A DNA stretch of 64,000 nucleotides from NCBI GenBank assembly GCA_032622095.1, contig CP136066.1, positions 8,515,784 through 8,579,783 of the forward strand, written 5' to 3'. This stretch comes from Siphonodentalium dalli. Its lineage: Eukaryota > Mollusca > Scaphopoda > Gadilida > Siphonodentaliidae. The number at the start of each line of letters is the position of its first letter. The stretch's first letter is position 1. Below are positions 12,785 to 25,686 of the stretch, one piece after another. A program made the translations under genes and the position numbers. The notes beneath the pieces were generated by a model, which worked only from the letters and a program-made list of their open reading frames with translations, was not told the origin of the DNA and searched no databases.

Positions 12785-14887
12785 TCATGTTGGTGTCATA
12801 AAATGTATGCCACTTTTGAAAATGATGATGCCAAAAGTTCGTCGCAGGCTCATAATGCTGTAAGGTTCAAAGTCAATTTTAAGTATAGATGAAATTCCTT
12901 CTTCCACATAGTCTGTGTCTTCCACTGGTATTTCATCGAGCGATTTCCCGCTATACTTTCCTACACTGCCCTGGTCAAACGCATGTAATAATCGACCCAT
13001 CCTAACAACCTGAATTGTCTCCTGTGGCAGACGATAAAATGTCTTATGCACTTCCATGGTGTGACCCATGAACTCTGCCATAGTTTCCAAATCCTTCTTG
13101 CTGAGGTTCAATATCTGTGCCACGGTCGCTACATGTTCCTTAACTTTGTGCTGGTTATCGAACCAGGCAATTTTTAATCTGCTTCTTTAGAAAACCTCCT
13201 CATAGCGTCAGCACTTCTGATGGAATTTCGTTAATCGAAATTTGATCTAGCGAAAATTTAAGCATTTTCATCATGAACTCCTGCTTGCGTTCGGAATATT
13301 AGCAACAAATTGATGCTCTGATCACACCGCTTTGTAATTAGCACAGGAACAGTACGCCCCTTTTCCCCTCGTATTTCAACTCTGGAAAACATCCTGCATA
13401 ATGCCTTCTCCAATGGACTGAACGAGTCTTCTATCTGCTTCAAGGTTGAAGACTTATCTGTTTTTGTTTTTTTGTATTGGTTAACCGTTATTCTTTCGGT
13501 CTCCCCTCCTCTCCGCTTGTTGAATAGCACAATTTCTCCCAATGTTATCTGATTCGTTTCCCAATGTGATTTGGAAAATGCCTTGTTAAGGGTACTTTTG
13601 TTAAAGTCACTCATTTTCTGTAAGTACGCATGGAATTTCATGATGTCGTCTGTTATAGGAAGAACCTGCACTTTGTTTAGTCTGTTTGATACTACTGTTT
13701 GCAATGCTGGACTTGACACTTCATCTTCCCATTCATTTTGTATAACTTCCAGGAAACCTTCAGCGTCATTGGCTCCATCAGGATTGCTTGACATAAGAGA
13801 GTCTGTCCTCTTGACTCGTGCCCTTTCTTGAGATGATGTCCAACTTTCATGGCAAGCGAAGGATTACCGTATCTGTTAGTGTTCGGATTGTAGTTGCACA
13901 AGATCCTTGTCGCTTGAACAATAACAGGGTATTTACTTGGAACCAGGATATAATTTATACATTGTATATCTGTATCAACAATTCTCATTTGAATGGGTAG
14001 CCTTGCAATTTCTCTCATCTTCTGACTTATATAGCTGTACAGATGGGGAAGGTGCGCATGTCTCTGAAATAATTTATCCCCTAACTTTATGATGTAACGA
14101 TCATTTCGAGCGGCGATCGCGATTTCATCGGACGCCATTCTCGTAATAACTTGATTCCTCAGACCATCGTTCACAGTTGTTGATGATGGCAGAAGAAGTC
14201 TTGCTCCTGACTGTACCCTTCTGTATAGACGTTCTCCTTTTCTCAGTGGACATTGATTTCTGTGGCGCCACAAACCGACCTTCACGAAAAACGCTAAGCA
14301 ACTTTCACATGGCAAATAGTCTGATGGTGAAACATCTCCACCATCTTCCGTGACCACACAACGAGCATTCCTTCGCCACTTTTCAACACGTCCATGTTAT
14401 GTCGGAAATCACCGGAACTCCGAAGTCTCAGGAGATCAAATTTCTTTTCAGTTGAATTTTTCTCAAGACGCAGAATTGCTTGGATTTCCTTTTCACCACT
14501 ATGGGGCCCAAAGAAATGTTTTGTCAAATTCGTAAATCCAACCTGACAAAATAAGCAGAAGTGAATTTTATCCCAGCGTCTTTTTCCTCCGTCATTATTG
14601 CATGGCTGTGCCGTGATCATGTTCTGGGAAATTTCTGGGTTAACAGTGTGGTCTAGTCCTCGTCTAGAACCCTGTGCCAGATGTGCCTCATTTCTGGGAG
14701 AGTTTGCAGCAGGAAAGGATTCTGAAATAGGCGCAAAAACTTCTGACATGTCAGATATATATCCATCGCAACCTTTCATTTCATCATTAGAGACGTCTCC
14801 GTCAGAAGTTTCCGGATCATAATCTGGATCTGCCCGCGAATCATCAAGAGAACATCTCTTGGTCTTCGTCTGAGCTATTCCATCCAC
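12785..14887 (-). pseudogene. Decayed zinc-finger / tyrosine-recombinase-type gene
   Basis: Four minus-strand open pieces (14,887-14,294; 14,357-13,692; 13,794-13,258; 13,123-12,785) read in order as one protein in three different frames. The first has an acidic start and a Cys-Cys-His-His-like finger (CLFCQVGF...TKHFFGPH). The second has CESC...RHRNQC, a second finger. The third contains the region with GEIVLFNKRRGGE and GRTVPVLITKR. The last has FMGH followed by VHKTFYRLP, resembling the C-terminal catalytic end (His, Tyr) of tyrosine recombinases. From memory of the family, this layout matches large uncharacterised proteins of fishes and marine invertebrates with a recombinase-like C terminus. 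Frame shifts lie near 14,345, 13,790 and 13,155, and stop codons interrupt the 13,260-13,170 stretch between TSTKLR-like and FMGH segments. No intron can explain the breaks, so I call it a pseudogene. Family assignment is moderate. Confidence 0.6.
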
Positions 14888-16590
14888 ATGATTCTTCAGC
14901 TATGCCTCGGTGTCTGCTGCTGGCAGCTGAAAGAAACAATCAGTTAATGAGTGAATGGATTACCATAGCATTCACAATGAAAGTGTCAAGACAAAAAGGG
15001 GTTTAATGTACATCAGAAATAATGAGTAATTTGAATCTGACGAGAACTTGAGATATCTAAAAGTTGTGGAATGTGGATTACAAATTCTGCAGATCAAGGG
15101 GGTCAGTAAAAAAAAAATTAAAAATTAAAGAAAAATTGAGAATTTTTCTTCCGAGAAATGAGCTGAAAAGCAAAGTTTAAAAAAATGTTTCAATAATGTC
15201 AGTTTTCAACCCAGAAAAATAAAATTCTGGAAACAAAATTAGAAGAATTTTGTTTTGTAGAGAAATTCAGTTTTCAGCCCAGAAAAATTAAATTGAAATA
15301 TGTGTCACCCGGAGAGGGAGAAATTCCCATGTTGATTTTCCATTTCTTGATACCTTTCTACATCAGAATATCTGAGGTATCTGGGGGAAAGCCGTGCAGT
15401 TTAAAAAAAAAATGGTCACAATCATGTAAAAATCTCTTGAAAATGGCTATATTATAAAAAAAATCTATTATAGTTAAAATTGTGATGAATGAGACAAATC
15501 ATGCACCTAACTGACCTCAATCAGTGTACTTATGAGAAAACAGAAATATCACAAAAGGTTAGATGCATTTTGAAATTTTTGGGCTATATTTAACAAAATT
15601 TAAATTTTCCGTCCAACAAAAAATGGTCATAACTTAAAAACCGTTCTCTAAATCATGTCCAAATAAGCTTTGGAAACATCTGACATCATTTATACTACTA
15701 CCTAATGAGAAATAATGACAATATATTTTATGTTTCCTTATATGCATGATATTGTTACCCCTACCCCTAAAAATAAATTTTGTGAAAAATAAATAGTTTG
15801 TCATAATTATTATTTTTAATGGAATTTCACATGTACCCACTGTGAAGATCTACCACCCGTTAATTCGATCGAGATTCAGATAATAAGTTCAACTCTTTTA
15901 TTATCTGAACATTTCCTACCAATGAACAGTAATCCTTCTGCAATTGTATTATCTATTTGTCTGTCTGTCATTTGCTTGAATTAACTTGAATATCTCCAAA
16001 TTAACTATAGATCATTACATATGCCAGGTGTAATTTTATAACTGAACGGGAGAATCCACGTAGTAAAGAACGGATTTAACCAAAATATCATTGAAATTAT
16101 CATATCAAGACTTTTTCTAACATTGGAATTATTATCACATTTGGTACCAGTCACCTTGCAGTTTTCACCATCAGGCGCTTTCCAAGCCAGGACACAATAT
16201 CTTGTCGATATCTCTGGGAAAGCATGTCCTTATTAGAGCAGTCTTTATATTTTTTCCATTCGGTGTTCGATGAATGTGGGTTTCTATGTCATAATCCTGA
16301 AACATACAATTCAAATTTAAGTTCGAAATTATGATTGTTTTGCTGTAAGCATACATCCAGGTGCTAATAATCGTGACGGCCTAATACAAGTGATGGGTGG
16401 GGATTTAGGCTGTAATTAACAATAGTGATGGCAATATCACTCTATGTCTCAATGCCAAATAATTGTGATCGTTGGGAATTTTCTCCAAAATTAAAAATCG
16501 TGCTGACACTATTATTGGGCAGTTGGGAAAATAATCCATACCTATCCATCTAGCGAGACCCATATTCAGTTTCTCCAATGACTGGAAGTT
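14888..16590. other. Intergenic, no gene seen
   Basis: AT-rich, with many A runs between 15,100 and 15,620. No coding signal. Confidence 0.45.
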
Positions 16591-16595
16591 GCTGA

Positions 16596-16790
16596 AATTT
16601 TGCAAAAACCCTGTGCCAATGCATTCTCTTATATATGCCAGTCTCCCATAGGGAGCCTCGCATATATAAGTATATACTGGCCTAACAATATTACCTTGAC
16701 TTAGTAAGCCAGTGAATTCTCCTATATATGCAAGGTTAAAACATGGGAGAGTCGAATATATAGAAAGAGAATACACTGGCACATGTCCGT
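16596..16790. repeat. Degenerate TTAA-type MITE fragment
   Basis: CCCTGTGCCAATGCATTCTC is followed by two diverged hairpins with the GCCTCGCATATATAAG-type arm and a terminal CACTGGCACATG. It is clearly related to the 45.6 and 63.1 kb copies but older. Confidence 0.7.
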
Positions 16791-16794
16791 TCTT

Positions 16795-18185
16795 GAAGAT
16801 ATGTTACTTGTTTGTACTGAATAAATCTAACCAACTTTGCATTTAGGGGATTTGATTATTTGAAGAAAATATCATAATTCTGTGGAATGCATGGCTGACA
16901 TCTAATGCTATCTGAGTAAAGCCATAATTAACGGCTTGGTTTTCTGAACAAATGAATTATTGTGGGACACCAATAGCAGGCCTGAATCAAGGGTTTACAG
17001 TCGTATCGAATCTCACACTAAATCATGGGTGAGATTCGCGAATCAAATCGAATCTAAAATAAAATATATATGAGCCAAACTTGGGTATCAAAATAACACT
17101 AACAGTTTCAGTGAACATGGGTAACATACTATTTAGTAATACCAATTTTGTGAACCTGGAAAATTACGTACAAGATGAAAGAATTTCAGTTTATACTGTA
17201 TCTGCAAGTAATTTCATGTTATTTTCAAGAAAATTAAGTCATACCCCTAATCACTAAATGCAATTGCATCATTCAATAAGGCAAGTGCATGACTAGTTAC
17301 ATTTCTATATTTAGGCAGCTCAAAACTTACAATATCGCTCACGACATTTCTTGATAATGGAGCGCAAACTTGTGGCTGCTGTTGTCGGTTTTGGTGTTCA
17401 AGCAAATTGACTATTAATTTTCGCGGTCCTATCTTCGAGCAACCCAAGTCTTTTAGATCGTGTTCTTTTAGAATCTTCAATGCTTCAATTGTAATTTCTT
17501 CAGCTGTAGCAAAGAGAAGACAAATACTTGAACATCAACCACTGATAAAAAACAACTTCTCAATAGCTCTCATGCAGTTTCCAAAGGGAATGTTTTGTTA
17601 AGCCATTAATTGCCAATCTTCGTATGTGAATTGCAATGTGAGCATTAAGGAGTCATACTCCAAGAGATTTGAGAATCCTTATGGAAAATAAGAGGGATGT
17701 GTGGGTAATTAATGTACATATCATGACAAAATACATTCACTACTTGATTTATTATTTATTCTGTGACAGGTACATAGAAGTATTATATTCTGCAAATCAT
17801 AATTGATATTTGTAAGGTTGCAAGCGCTGGACCCAAATTTTCTCTTGGCAAACTTTTTTGCCAAATTTGATTTCAAATTGATTTGCCAAATTTAATTAAG
17901 GGTATCTAATGGGGGGATTTGAAGGAAATTCTATTTTTTATTGTTATATCATGTAAAACCTAACCACATACAGGTAAAATCAGCTAGTGAAGCAAGCTAG
18001 TATAATTAATATATCAAAGTAACAAACATCTAAGCGACACCATAAATTATATTTTATGTTGCCAAGACAGTTATTTAATTTGATGTATCTGTCATCACAC
18101 CAATCATAGCATACATAATATTTCGTCATGTGTCTTAGGTGGCAACAAAGCCGAACTACCAATTAATCCCAAGCTCACCATTCAC
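16795..18185. other. Intergenic, no gene seen
   Basis: No gene recognised. A small TTTGCCAAATTTG cluster at about 17,837-17,900 is like one at the window's right edge (63,925-64,000). Confidence 0.4.
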
Positions 18186-18189
18186 ATTC

Positions 18190-18730
18190 GACTGACTAAC
18201 ACTACTGCACATTAAATGACCATTAAATTCCCATTAATCAGAAGTCATTAAAACACCATTAAGACCCAATTAAAAACCCATTAAAAAACCCTCGTAATCG
18301 TTGTCCTTTAAGTGCCATTAAATTGCCATTAATACGGACCATTAATGGGCATTAAATCCAAAAATATTGAATGGCACGTACACAATATGTGTTAATGGGC
18401 ATTACGTATCGAGTAGAGGCCATTAAAACAAATAAATGGGTGATGACATCTGTTAATGGGCATTAATTTCCCATTAAAAATACTTAAAGGACAACGAATA
18501 ATGGCCGTTAAAATCATGGCCATTAAATACTTTGTAATTGTCATTGCCATTAATTTTTGCAGAAGCATTTTCATTGCTATTAATGGGCATTAATTTCCCA
18601 TTAAAATAACTTTTTACTTTCATGGCCATTAATTTTATGGCCATAATGACATTCCACATTTTAATGGGTTGAACTTATTTTTACTTTAATGACCATTAAT
18701 GAGATTTCGAATGGTTGGAAATAATGGCCA
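18190..18730. repeat. TTAATGG/CCATTAA palindrome cluster 1
   Basis: About two dozen ATTAA words occur, mostly within TTAATGGGCATTAA, CCATTAA or TTAATGGCC contexts, spaced irregularly by 10-30 bases and equally readable on both strands. Similar clusters lie at 24,235-24,500 and 25,320-25,650. No coding potential. Confidence 0.65.
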
Positions 18731-18760
18731 TGAAATATACCATAGCAACCATTAACCAGG

Positions 18761-20537
18761 GCTGGCATTTTGCAGGCGGGCTGCCCGCCTACAGCCCACG
18801 CAAAATTATTTGAGGCGGGCGATTGATAGCCCGCCTAACTTCTCCTAAGTTTGACTGGCAAAGTCGCGAAGTTTTTCAGAAAAAAAATTCAAAGGCCGAC
18901 ACCGCCGACGAAACACCAAAGAGACTGTCGGTTTATTCGAAGTTCCATCGCTGAAACAAAGACTAATTCGCGTTTATTGTCGACGGAGGACCACGTGCTA
19001 TCCCGCACGTCACTGTTATGTGTTGAAGTTGAACGCCATTCTGTTCCGGAGTTGTAATTTTTAACACCATACTTGAAATTTTTCGATACCTCAATGGAAT
19101 CGAAAGTTGTTTATTCTCGTAAACTGTAAACAAATAAAAAAATTATGTGTAAATGAAATCAATAAATTTTATAACTAGAAAGTCAATGTTTTCCGCAGGA
19201 ATACTTTGTCAATTTGTATAACACATAGTTGATTCAGTGTCGTACGTGTCATATTAAACAATTTCTGAAGAATTTGTTATTGAATTTAGAAAATGCAAAA
19301 TGAGTTGAAATTTGTGGAATTTCCGCGGACAATATTGATACAAATGTATAACAATCTGACGGAAAATCGGGACCAATCTTCCGAATATATAATTTTCATT
19401 CAACAGGTCTAGTATGCTGTTTAATGCAATTTTTATATTTTTTGGTTGAGGAGGCTTAATAGCGTGATCACCTGATCACAAGATACTAGGATATCCGTTA
19501 CCTAATATACTAGTAGTTTAGCCTTCCACTCGAATGATATCAGTGTGTCATATTCAACGCACACAATATATTATTCCTATTGTCTCGGCATTGCCTGTTT
19601 CAATTATGAATGAGCGTTATTCTTATCAATGGGGAGGTGGGATACGTACTATTGTACAATCCCGCTCATAGTTATAAAAGTATACATATGAATAATCTGG
19701 AGGCGTGTTCATGAAACCAACAAGAAACGACATGAATACAGAGTCTATAAATCAATCGCATCAAACTAGACAAATAGCCATTTCACACCAGCGTTGCTGA
19801 AGACAAATCTGAAACTATGGGTTCCAACAATGCTCCAGACCAAGTTTGAAAGAAATCCCCAGTGGTTCTTGTGAAGATTTTTTAATGTTTCACCAAATTA
19901 AGCCTCTAAATTGCCCATAATTAACATATTGACATAAGGCCATTACAAATTAAAGTCCGAGCTCACAGGCAATTATGTCTAAATTTTTGATGAGGGAGGG
20001 AGGCTTTTTATATTTATTACTTATTTTAAATTCTTCAAAACATACCTCAAAATCGAATAATCATTTTTCATGATTCCAGATAATACAACTTGACTCTGTG
20101 TAATCACATGTATAGCTCAATACTTGGGAATATTCTGACACCTCTGTTGTCCCAATTCCCAAAGCATGGCTCTAAATGGCTATTGAGGAAAGGCATAGCA
20201 TGAGTTTTTTCTGGTTCTATTCATAATAGGGTGAGGGATATGGTTTATAAAGTCAGAACCGCTCAATGTCTCCCACCAAATATCAGAACTGTACATGTAG
20301 AGAAACACACACCACTCAAATTACAAAAACTTCTGACAATTGTATTAGGAATTCTGAGAAAGCTGATTCAAATGTAGCAGTGCCATCAATTGATCTACAT
20401 GTATTTATTTACTTCAATGGCCATGGATATCCACTATCAGGAACAATTCTCAGTGACACTTAAGTTATTTTTCTAGTGTTCCACAAGAATCCTATATACC
20501 GTTTTATACCATTATACTTTTGTTATGATGGCTGCTG
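18761..20537. other. Intergenic, no gene seen
   Basis: It starts with a GC-rich inverted motif (AGGCGGGCTGCCCGCCT and GGCGGGC...GCCCGCC, about 18,770-18,838) that stands out from the AT-rich surroundings. A 68-residue open frame at 18,851-19,057 is basic but unrecognised. The rest is repeat-like or featureless. Confidence 0.4.
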
Positions 20538-20543
20538 ATGTGG

Positions 20544-21590
20544 GTACAGACCTTCTCAAAATAAGTGTCCCTGTCGACCGTTGGAACCGCGTTGGGAAGT
20601 GACCATCAACGCGGTTCTCGTGTTAACGCAACGTGGCCGTAACGTTACTCCAACGCGGTTGTGATTTTTCTCAACAAGGTCGAGGTAACCGTCAATGCAA
20701 CATAATTCATATCAACATTAATATTTTATCAAATCTGAAACTTTTATGAATTTTAATAATAGCATCACGCTGTTTGAGATCTATATAAATAATTATATAA
20801 AATATTAGAGAATTTAAAAAACCCACACACACACTACCACCACATAATTATCTGTAACTCCTCCCATATCTGACAATTGATGTTCTAATTGGTCAGATTC
20901 ACATCCTGAACGGAGACTGACATACATGTACTGGTGAAGGGATAGACGTCATGCTTATACTGCGCATTTAAAAACTATTATAGTTGACGAAGTTATTCTG
21001 GTTTCGTCAACTACGAAACCAGAATTTTAGTCAATTGTGGTTTATTTACTGCTACTAAGCCTATTAAATGTGCATGTATTCATCGTTCTGTTTGCAATGA
21101 TGGACATGTACATATATTCCAACAGTTCTGTAGCAGACATTTATGGCAATATATTCGTGCGTAGTGTTTTACTCTATACATTGGTAAATACAACCACACA
21201 CCGCTCCGTGCGATACACGTGTTCTTTGTGCCTACATGACATGTATATATATAATAAAAATCCTAACACCAGTCAAAAGCTGCAAATAAATTGCCTGATT
21301 TGGAACGAACGAACGCGCAGATATGTGATTTTCGGTTTTCGGAGAGTAGGGAAATGACATTAAATTAGTCGTATGTGATCGTAAATAAAACAAAAAATTG
21401 AATAGTATAAAATCTACTTTATGCGACTCATCGTCTATATACTTTTCGGGGCGGTGATTGTAATCTTCGCGTGTTGCATTTTTCCTTAACGCAACGCATT
21501 TAACGTAAAACGTTGCGTTGACGTTACGATCGCGTTGATAACGCCAGAGGACCGCGTTAAATAGGACACTTATTTTGAGAAAATCTGTGC
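20544..21590. mobile_element. DNA transposon, ~1 kb, terminal inverted repeats, 6-bp TSD
   Basis: The left end GTACAGACCTTCTCAAAATA is matched inverted at the right end (...TATTTTGAGAAAATCTGTGC), both continuing into AAGTGTCC. ATGTGG sits directly outside each end (20,538-20,543 and 21,591-21,596), as expected for a target duplication. Subterminal AACGCGGTT/AACGCAACG motifs occur in both arms. No transposase is recognised; the 106-residue plus-strand frame at 21,037 has no known motif, so the copy is non-autonomous. Superfamily is not determined. Confidence 0.75.
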
Positions 21591-21701
21591 ATGTGGTGTC
21601 AAAGTGACAGTTCTGATAAATTGGTTGAATTCATTGGGATGAACTTCAAGAAGAAAATAGTATTTGTGAATAACTTTATTTTTATTTTTCTATTAGATCA
21701 C

Positions 21702-21944
21702 CTATTTTGGCACCAGGAAACACTTTTGCCCATTGAAACTACTCGAGTTTCCGATATAGAATTTCGGTTTAATGTCTTTCAAATCGTTTGGAATTTTCGG
21801 GATTTCGCCAAAATCATCAGATTTATTGCATGTTATTGTCTCATAAAGTTCACCAACAGATGTTCCTTCGGTTAATCCTCCATATACACTACACTGCAGG
21901 ATAACTGTGATCCCTGTCGTAATGCACACAGAAAACAAACTCAT
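21702..21944 (-). CDS. Possible small secreted protein or first exon
   Basis: An 80-residue frame starts with ATG in an AAAATGAG context. It begins with a hydrophobic, signal-peptide-like stretch (SLFSVCITTGITVILQC), followed by a polar region with two further cysteines and an N-glycosylation site (NSS). It resembles no family I know. It could be a free-standing small gene, a first exon with a missed donor, or chance. It begins about 350 bp beyond the right end of the transposon at 20,544-21,590. Confidence 0.25.
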   Translation of the reverse strand: MSLFSVCITTGITVILQCSVYGGLTEGTSVGELYETITCNKSDDFGEIPKIPNDLKDIKPKFYIGNSSSFNGQKCFLVPK

Positions 21945-22530
21945 TTTCCCATTTTAATCAGTCCAAAATTGATGAATAATAGACAAACGATAATATTGGA
22001 GCACGTGCTTTTGACACCGGAAGTAAATATAACCGGTGCTCTTAAAAATGTGACCGATGCTCTTAAAAATGTGACTGGTGATCCAAAAATAAGTCCCTAT
22101 CACTAGCGTATGGAGGGGACTTTTTTTTCTTTTTTTTTTTTAAATTGCGATAAATAGTTTTGATGCGGCGGACTTTTAGTGATGCGGGCGGGGCCCATGA
22201 ACACAGACTTTAATTTGTAATGGCCTCTTAAAGGTATATAGCTTTATTGAACACATTCCCAATAAAGGATAGAAAACCACATAATGCCTTAATTTCAAAG
22301 TTGTATGGCAGACATGTGTCCATATAGATTAATCAACGTAAATTGTTCCTGTTTAGACGTCAGTGTGTAATAAACACAGAATCACACACCTGTGGGAAGG
22401 CTTTGGTGTAGTATGGCACTCAATTTGACGACGACACGACCTCCAGTGCTTCATGACATCATAGATTCGTGCCATAACCATCAAAGCCTTCACACATGTA
22501 CAAGTGTAATGTGCATGGTGTTCTGTGAAT
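21945..22530. other. Intergenic, no gene seen
   Basis: Short duplicated phrases (ACCGGTGCTCTTAAAAATGTG repeated near 22,032 in variant form) and a T-rich run near 22,120. No coding signal. Confidence 0.4.
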
Positions 22531-22536
22531 GTAGGA

Positions 22537-23090
22537 TTTTTGGGTTCGACTTGCAAAAATCTGTTTTCTCAACATATTCATAGTGGCTTGGCCGATTTTG
22601 CTCAAATTTAGTGTGCACGTGCCTTGGGTGACTGGTATTCGGATTTGTTCAAATTAGGTCAATATGTCGATAAGAGGCCCCATAAAGGGGTGTATTTCGG
22701 TACAACTATAACAAATCTTTTTCCTCACAAACCACTGGGTGAAATTCTTTCAAACTTGGTCTGTAGCTTGATTATTGCAACCCATAGTTTCAGATTTTGT
22801 CCAAGGTGTCATGCTTGACTGATCTTAAAGGGGCCACAGGGCTCTCTGAAAATAGGGTTTTTGGGTTCGACTTGGAAAAATCTGTTTTCTCAAGAAATAC
22901 ATGGTGGAATTCTTCCAATTTTGGTTTGGAACATTAATGGGACAACTAGTATCAGATTTGTTTACCATTATTTTTTTCTGGGCTTTTCAGCTCATTTCTC
23001 AAAAAAAAATAATTATTTAATTAATTTGGTTTTATATCTTGGCTTTTCAGATCATTTCTCGAAAAAAAAAATTCTGACCCCTTGATAAAA
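22537..23090. repeat. Direct repeat, ~321-bp period
   Basis: TTTTTGGGTTCGACTTG followed by AAAAATCTGTTTTCTCAA occurs at 22,537 and 22,858. A shorter TGGCTTTTCAG.TCATTTCTC repeat follows at about 22,982 and 23,041. It looks like a degenerate tandem repeat. Confidence 0.6.
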
Positions 23091-24085
23091 AAATTCTTCA
23101 ACGCCACAGTAGTCAAGTGGGCTCAAATTTGATCTGCAATATCTATGGGGGAGTAGAACTTCTGTTGAAACCACCTCAACATTAATTAGACCCAAGGCCA
23201 TAACATTTAAACCCATTTGCTGACGCATCTTTTGAAAATATTGTGTGTCACTGTGGAACTGATATTTGTTGAAAATGAGTGGTTTGGTAACTTAATGTGC
23301 GACAGAACCTCTGGTGACAAGCCTGTGACTAATATCGTTATGAAAGTGCTTGCTCGATAAATTCAGCCCCCAATCAAGTGACAATATATCACATTTTATC
23401 GTATAGTCTATATTATATATCGTAAAGTTATTAAGGCTCGAAGTTTCTCCTCTTGAAAACAAGCATAGCACTGACGCATGTCAGGTGAGCGACCCAGTCG
23501 CACTGGCGGCTTTAGTTTGAAAATACTATTGGTGACATCACATAATATAGCTATATTGTATATCATATATATCAAATTATCTAATTAATAAAACACACTG
23601 ATCATCAGACATGATTCATTTCTATCCATGAACACTTTTGCATTTGGGTTGTATTGGTATTTTATATATAAAAGCAGTTTAACAAGCTTAAGTTGCACAG
23701 GCACAACTTGTACATTCCAATTTATTTCATTAGAATCTAAAAGAAACCACGTTTGGAAAGTGATTAACATCAATTTTCCTATTCCAATAAGATGGGGGTG
23801 TTAATAATATTTACACTTCTACCTTCACTTCTGGTACCGAGACTGAATCAAGTCTTCTGTTTGGTCAGGAACTGATCAGCTGATGGAGCAACCGTAATGC
23901 GTAAAGTGTGAAAGAAGGACACCTGCTGCGCAGGTGTAACGTAGGCATCACGTTAACAACGCGCCTGTCGCTTTCAACATTCTATTTTTTACTAGAAAAC
24001 GGTGCAAATCAGCTGTGCAAATCATTCATTTTATTCAATATTCGAAACCAATTTCCATTGAATGTTCTTTTTGGTGTGTAAATAT
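23091..24085. other. Intergenic, no gene seen
   Basis: No gene. A perfect 8-bp-stem hairpin (ACACCTGC TGC GCAGGTGT) lies at 23,919-23,937. Confidence 0.4.
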
Positions 24086-24091
24086 AAATAA

Positions 24092-24216
24092 TGCTTCCTG
24101 TATTTCCATGCGTTATGAAATCAGGTTGGTCTGACAAAGTTATGTGAGGAGCGCTTCAGCGCTACACACTGCAACCTGCTTTCATACATCGATCATATCT
24201 AGTAATACAGGAAGCA
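24092..24216. mobile_element. Hairpin MITE
   Basis: TGCTTCCTGTATT at the left end and AATACAGGAAGCA at the right end are perfect inverted repeats. Inside, AAATCAGGTTG and CAACCTG pair again. At 125 bp it fits a MITE. No clear target duplication was found. Confidence 0.6.
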
Positions 24217-24234
24217 AACTTTCAGTTCTTAATG

Positions 24235-24500
24235 AGATTGATGGGCATTCATTTTTCCAATTATATGTTAATGGCCATTAACCATCATTTAGGGCACTTA
24301 ATTTGTTTATTACTAAGTTAATGGGCATTAAACACCAGCACTATTGAGGTGATAGCCATTAATTTTTCAAAATGATTAGATAATGGCCATTAAACACCCA
24401 AATGCATATAAGTAATTGTCATTAACATATAATTAATGAGCAACAAGTTTCAAGTCATAATTTAATGGCCATTAACCATCATGGGTACAACAGTTAAGGG
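24235..24500. repeat. TTAATGG/CCATTAA palindrome cluster 2
   Basis: Repeated TTAATGGCCATTAA and TTAATGGGCATTAA words with irregular spacing, as in cluster 1. Confidence 0.6.
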
Positions 24501-25319
24501 CAGTGGTGGGTGTATCGCGTGGCGATAAAACTGATATCAAAACTTTCGTGTTGAACGTCCTTGATATGTTGATGCTGAACGAAACCTGATATATCATCTC
24601 TAATTCTACTGAATCAAATACACCTGGATAATTTCTGCATTAACAATTATCGTCACTTCGCTGTAAGACTGAATTTGAACAACCGTGTGTCTACTATATA
24701 CCCGCCAATGTGTATGTGTAATCTCGTTTTATAGTCCTTTCATAATTTCTAGTTGTTTGAATTATTTATCGTTTCATTTCATTTAGTTTGGATCTTCTCA
24801 TGTCATCACCATTTCATTCATTCATTTATTTCATTTTCAGGGTCATCACTCTTCTTATATATTCATCTATATCTACGGGACCTTCTATCCGTCTTTTAAA
24901 TTAATCTCATCATTTCTTGCATGCTAAATTTTTCTTAGTCCTGCGTATGCTATACATCCCAGGTCGCATGCGTATGGGCGTTTTTCCCCCCACATTTTTG
25001 TTTTAAGTCCATTTATTGTCAATCATTGTTTCACTATATCACTTTCATGTGGTCTTATTCATGTATCATACATGTCTTCATGTTTCATTAATTTTATGAA
25101 TTTATTAATAATTTGTATTATAACCTATATTGTATTGGTTCACATCTAAGTGGACATAGCATTTGGCAACTCACATCCTTGTGGTCGTTTATTGTATTTG
25201 ATGTATTTTCACACGCTTGTAAATTCGTTCTTTCGGGTTAAAACATTGAAGCAATAGTGTTCGATGACATGTTGGTGTATTGTCGGTTTAGCCGGCCAAT
25301 GTGATAGCGAAACAGTGGG
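24501..25319. other. Spacer between palindrome clusters
   Basis: Pyrimidine-rich in the first half (many TTTCAT words). No gene or clear repeat. Confidence 0.4.
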
Positions 25320-25650
25320 TATCAATTTCTCAAAATACTTAATTAATGGCCATTAAACACTCAAATACATATTATAGATGGATAATAGCCATTAAAACAT
25401 TAGAGACTATGGCCATTAAATTGTAGTCTTTACAAATGTTAAGGGCATCTAATGGGCATTAACAATACATGGTGGTTGATTAATGGGAAATAGGGCAGTA
25501 TTGGTCATTAAAATAACAAAATGTAATGGTTTTTAATGGGTTCTGGGAAACCCATTGGTTTTTTTTGTTACGAGAAGTAATGGCATAAAGTAATGGATTT
25601 ATGATATTTAATGGGATTTTATTGAGATTTTAATGAGATTTTAATGTGTT
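25320..25650. repeat. TTAATGG/CCATTAA palindrome cluster 3
   Basis: TTAATGGCCATTAAACA and related words recur, ending in a TTAATGGG/TTTTAATGAGATTTT run. Together with cluster 2 it brackets about 0.8 kb of unrelated sequence. Confidence 0.6.
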
Positions 25651-25686
25651 GTGTGTGCAGTAGTGTAACCTATTGTTCAAGATCAT

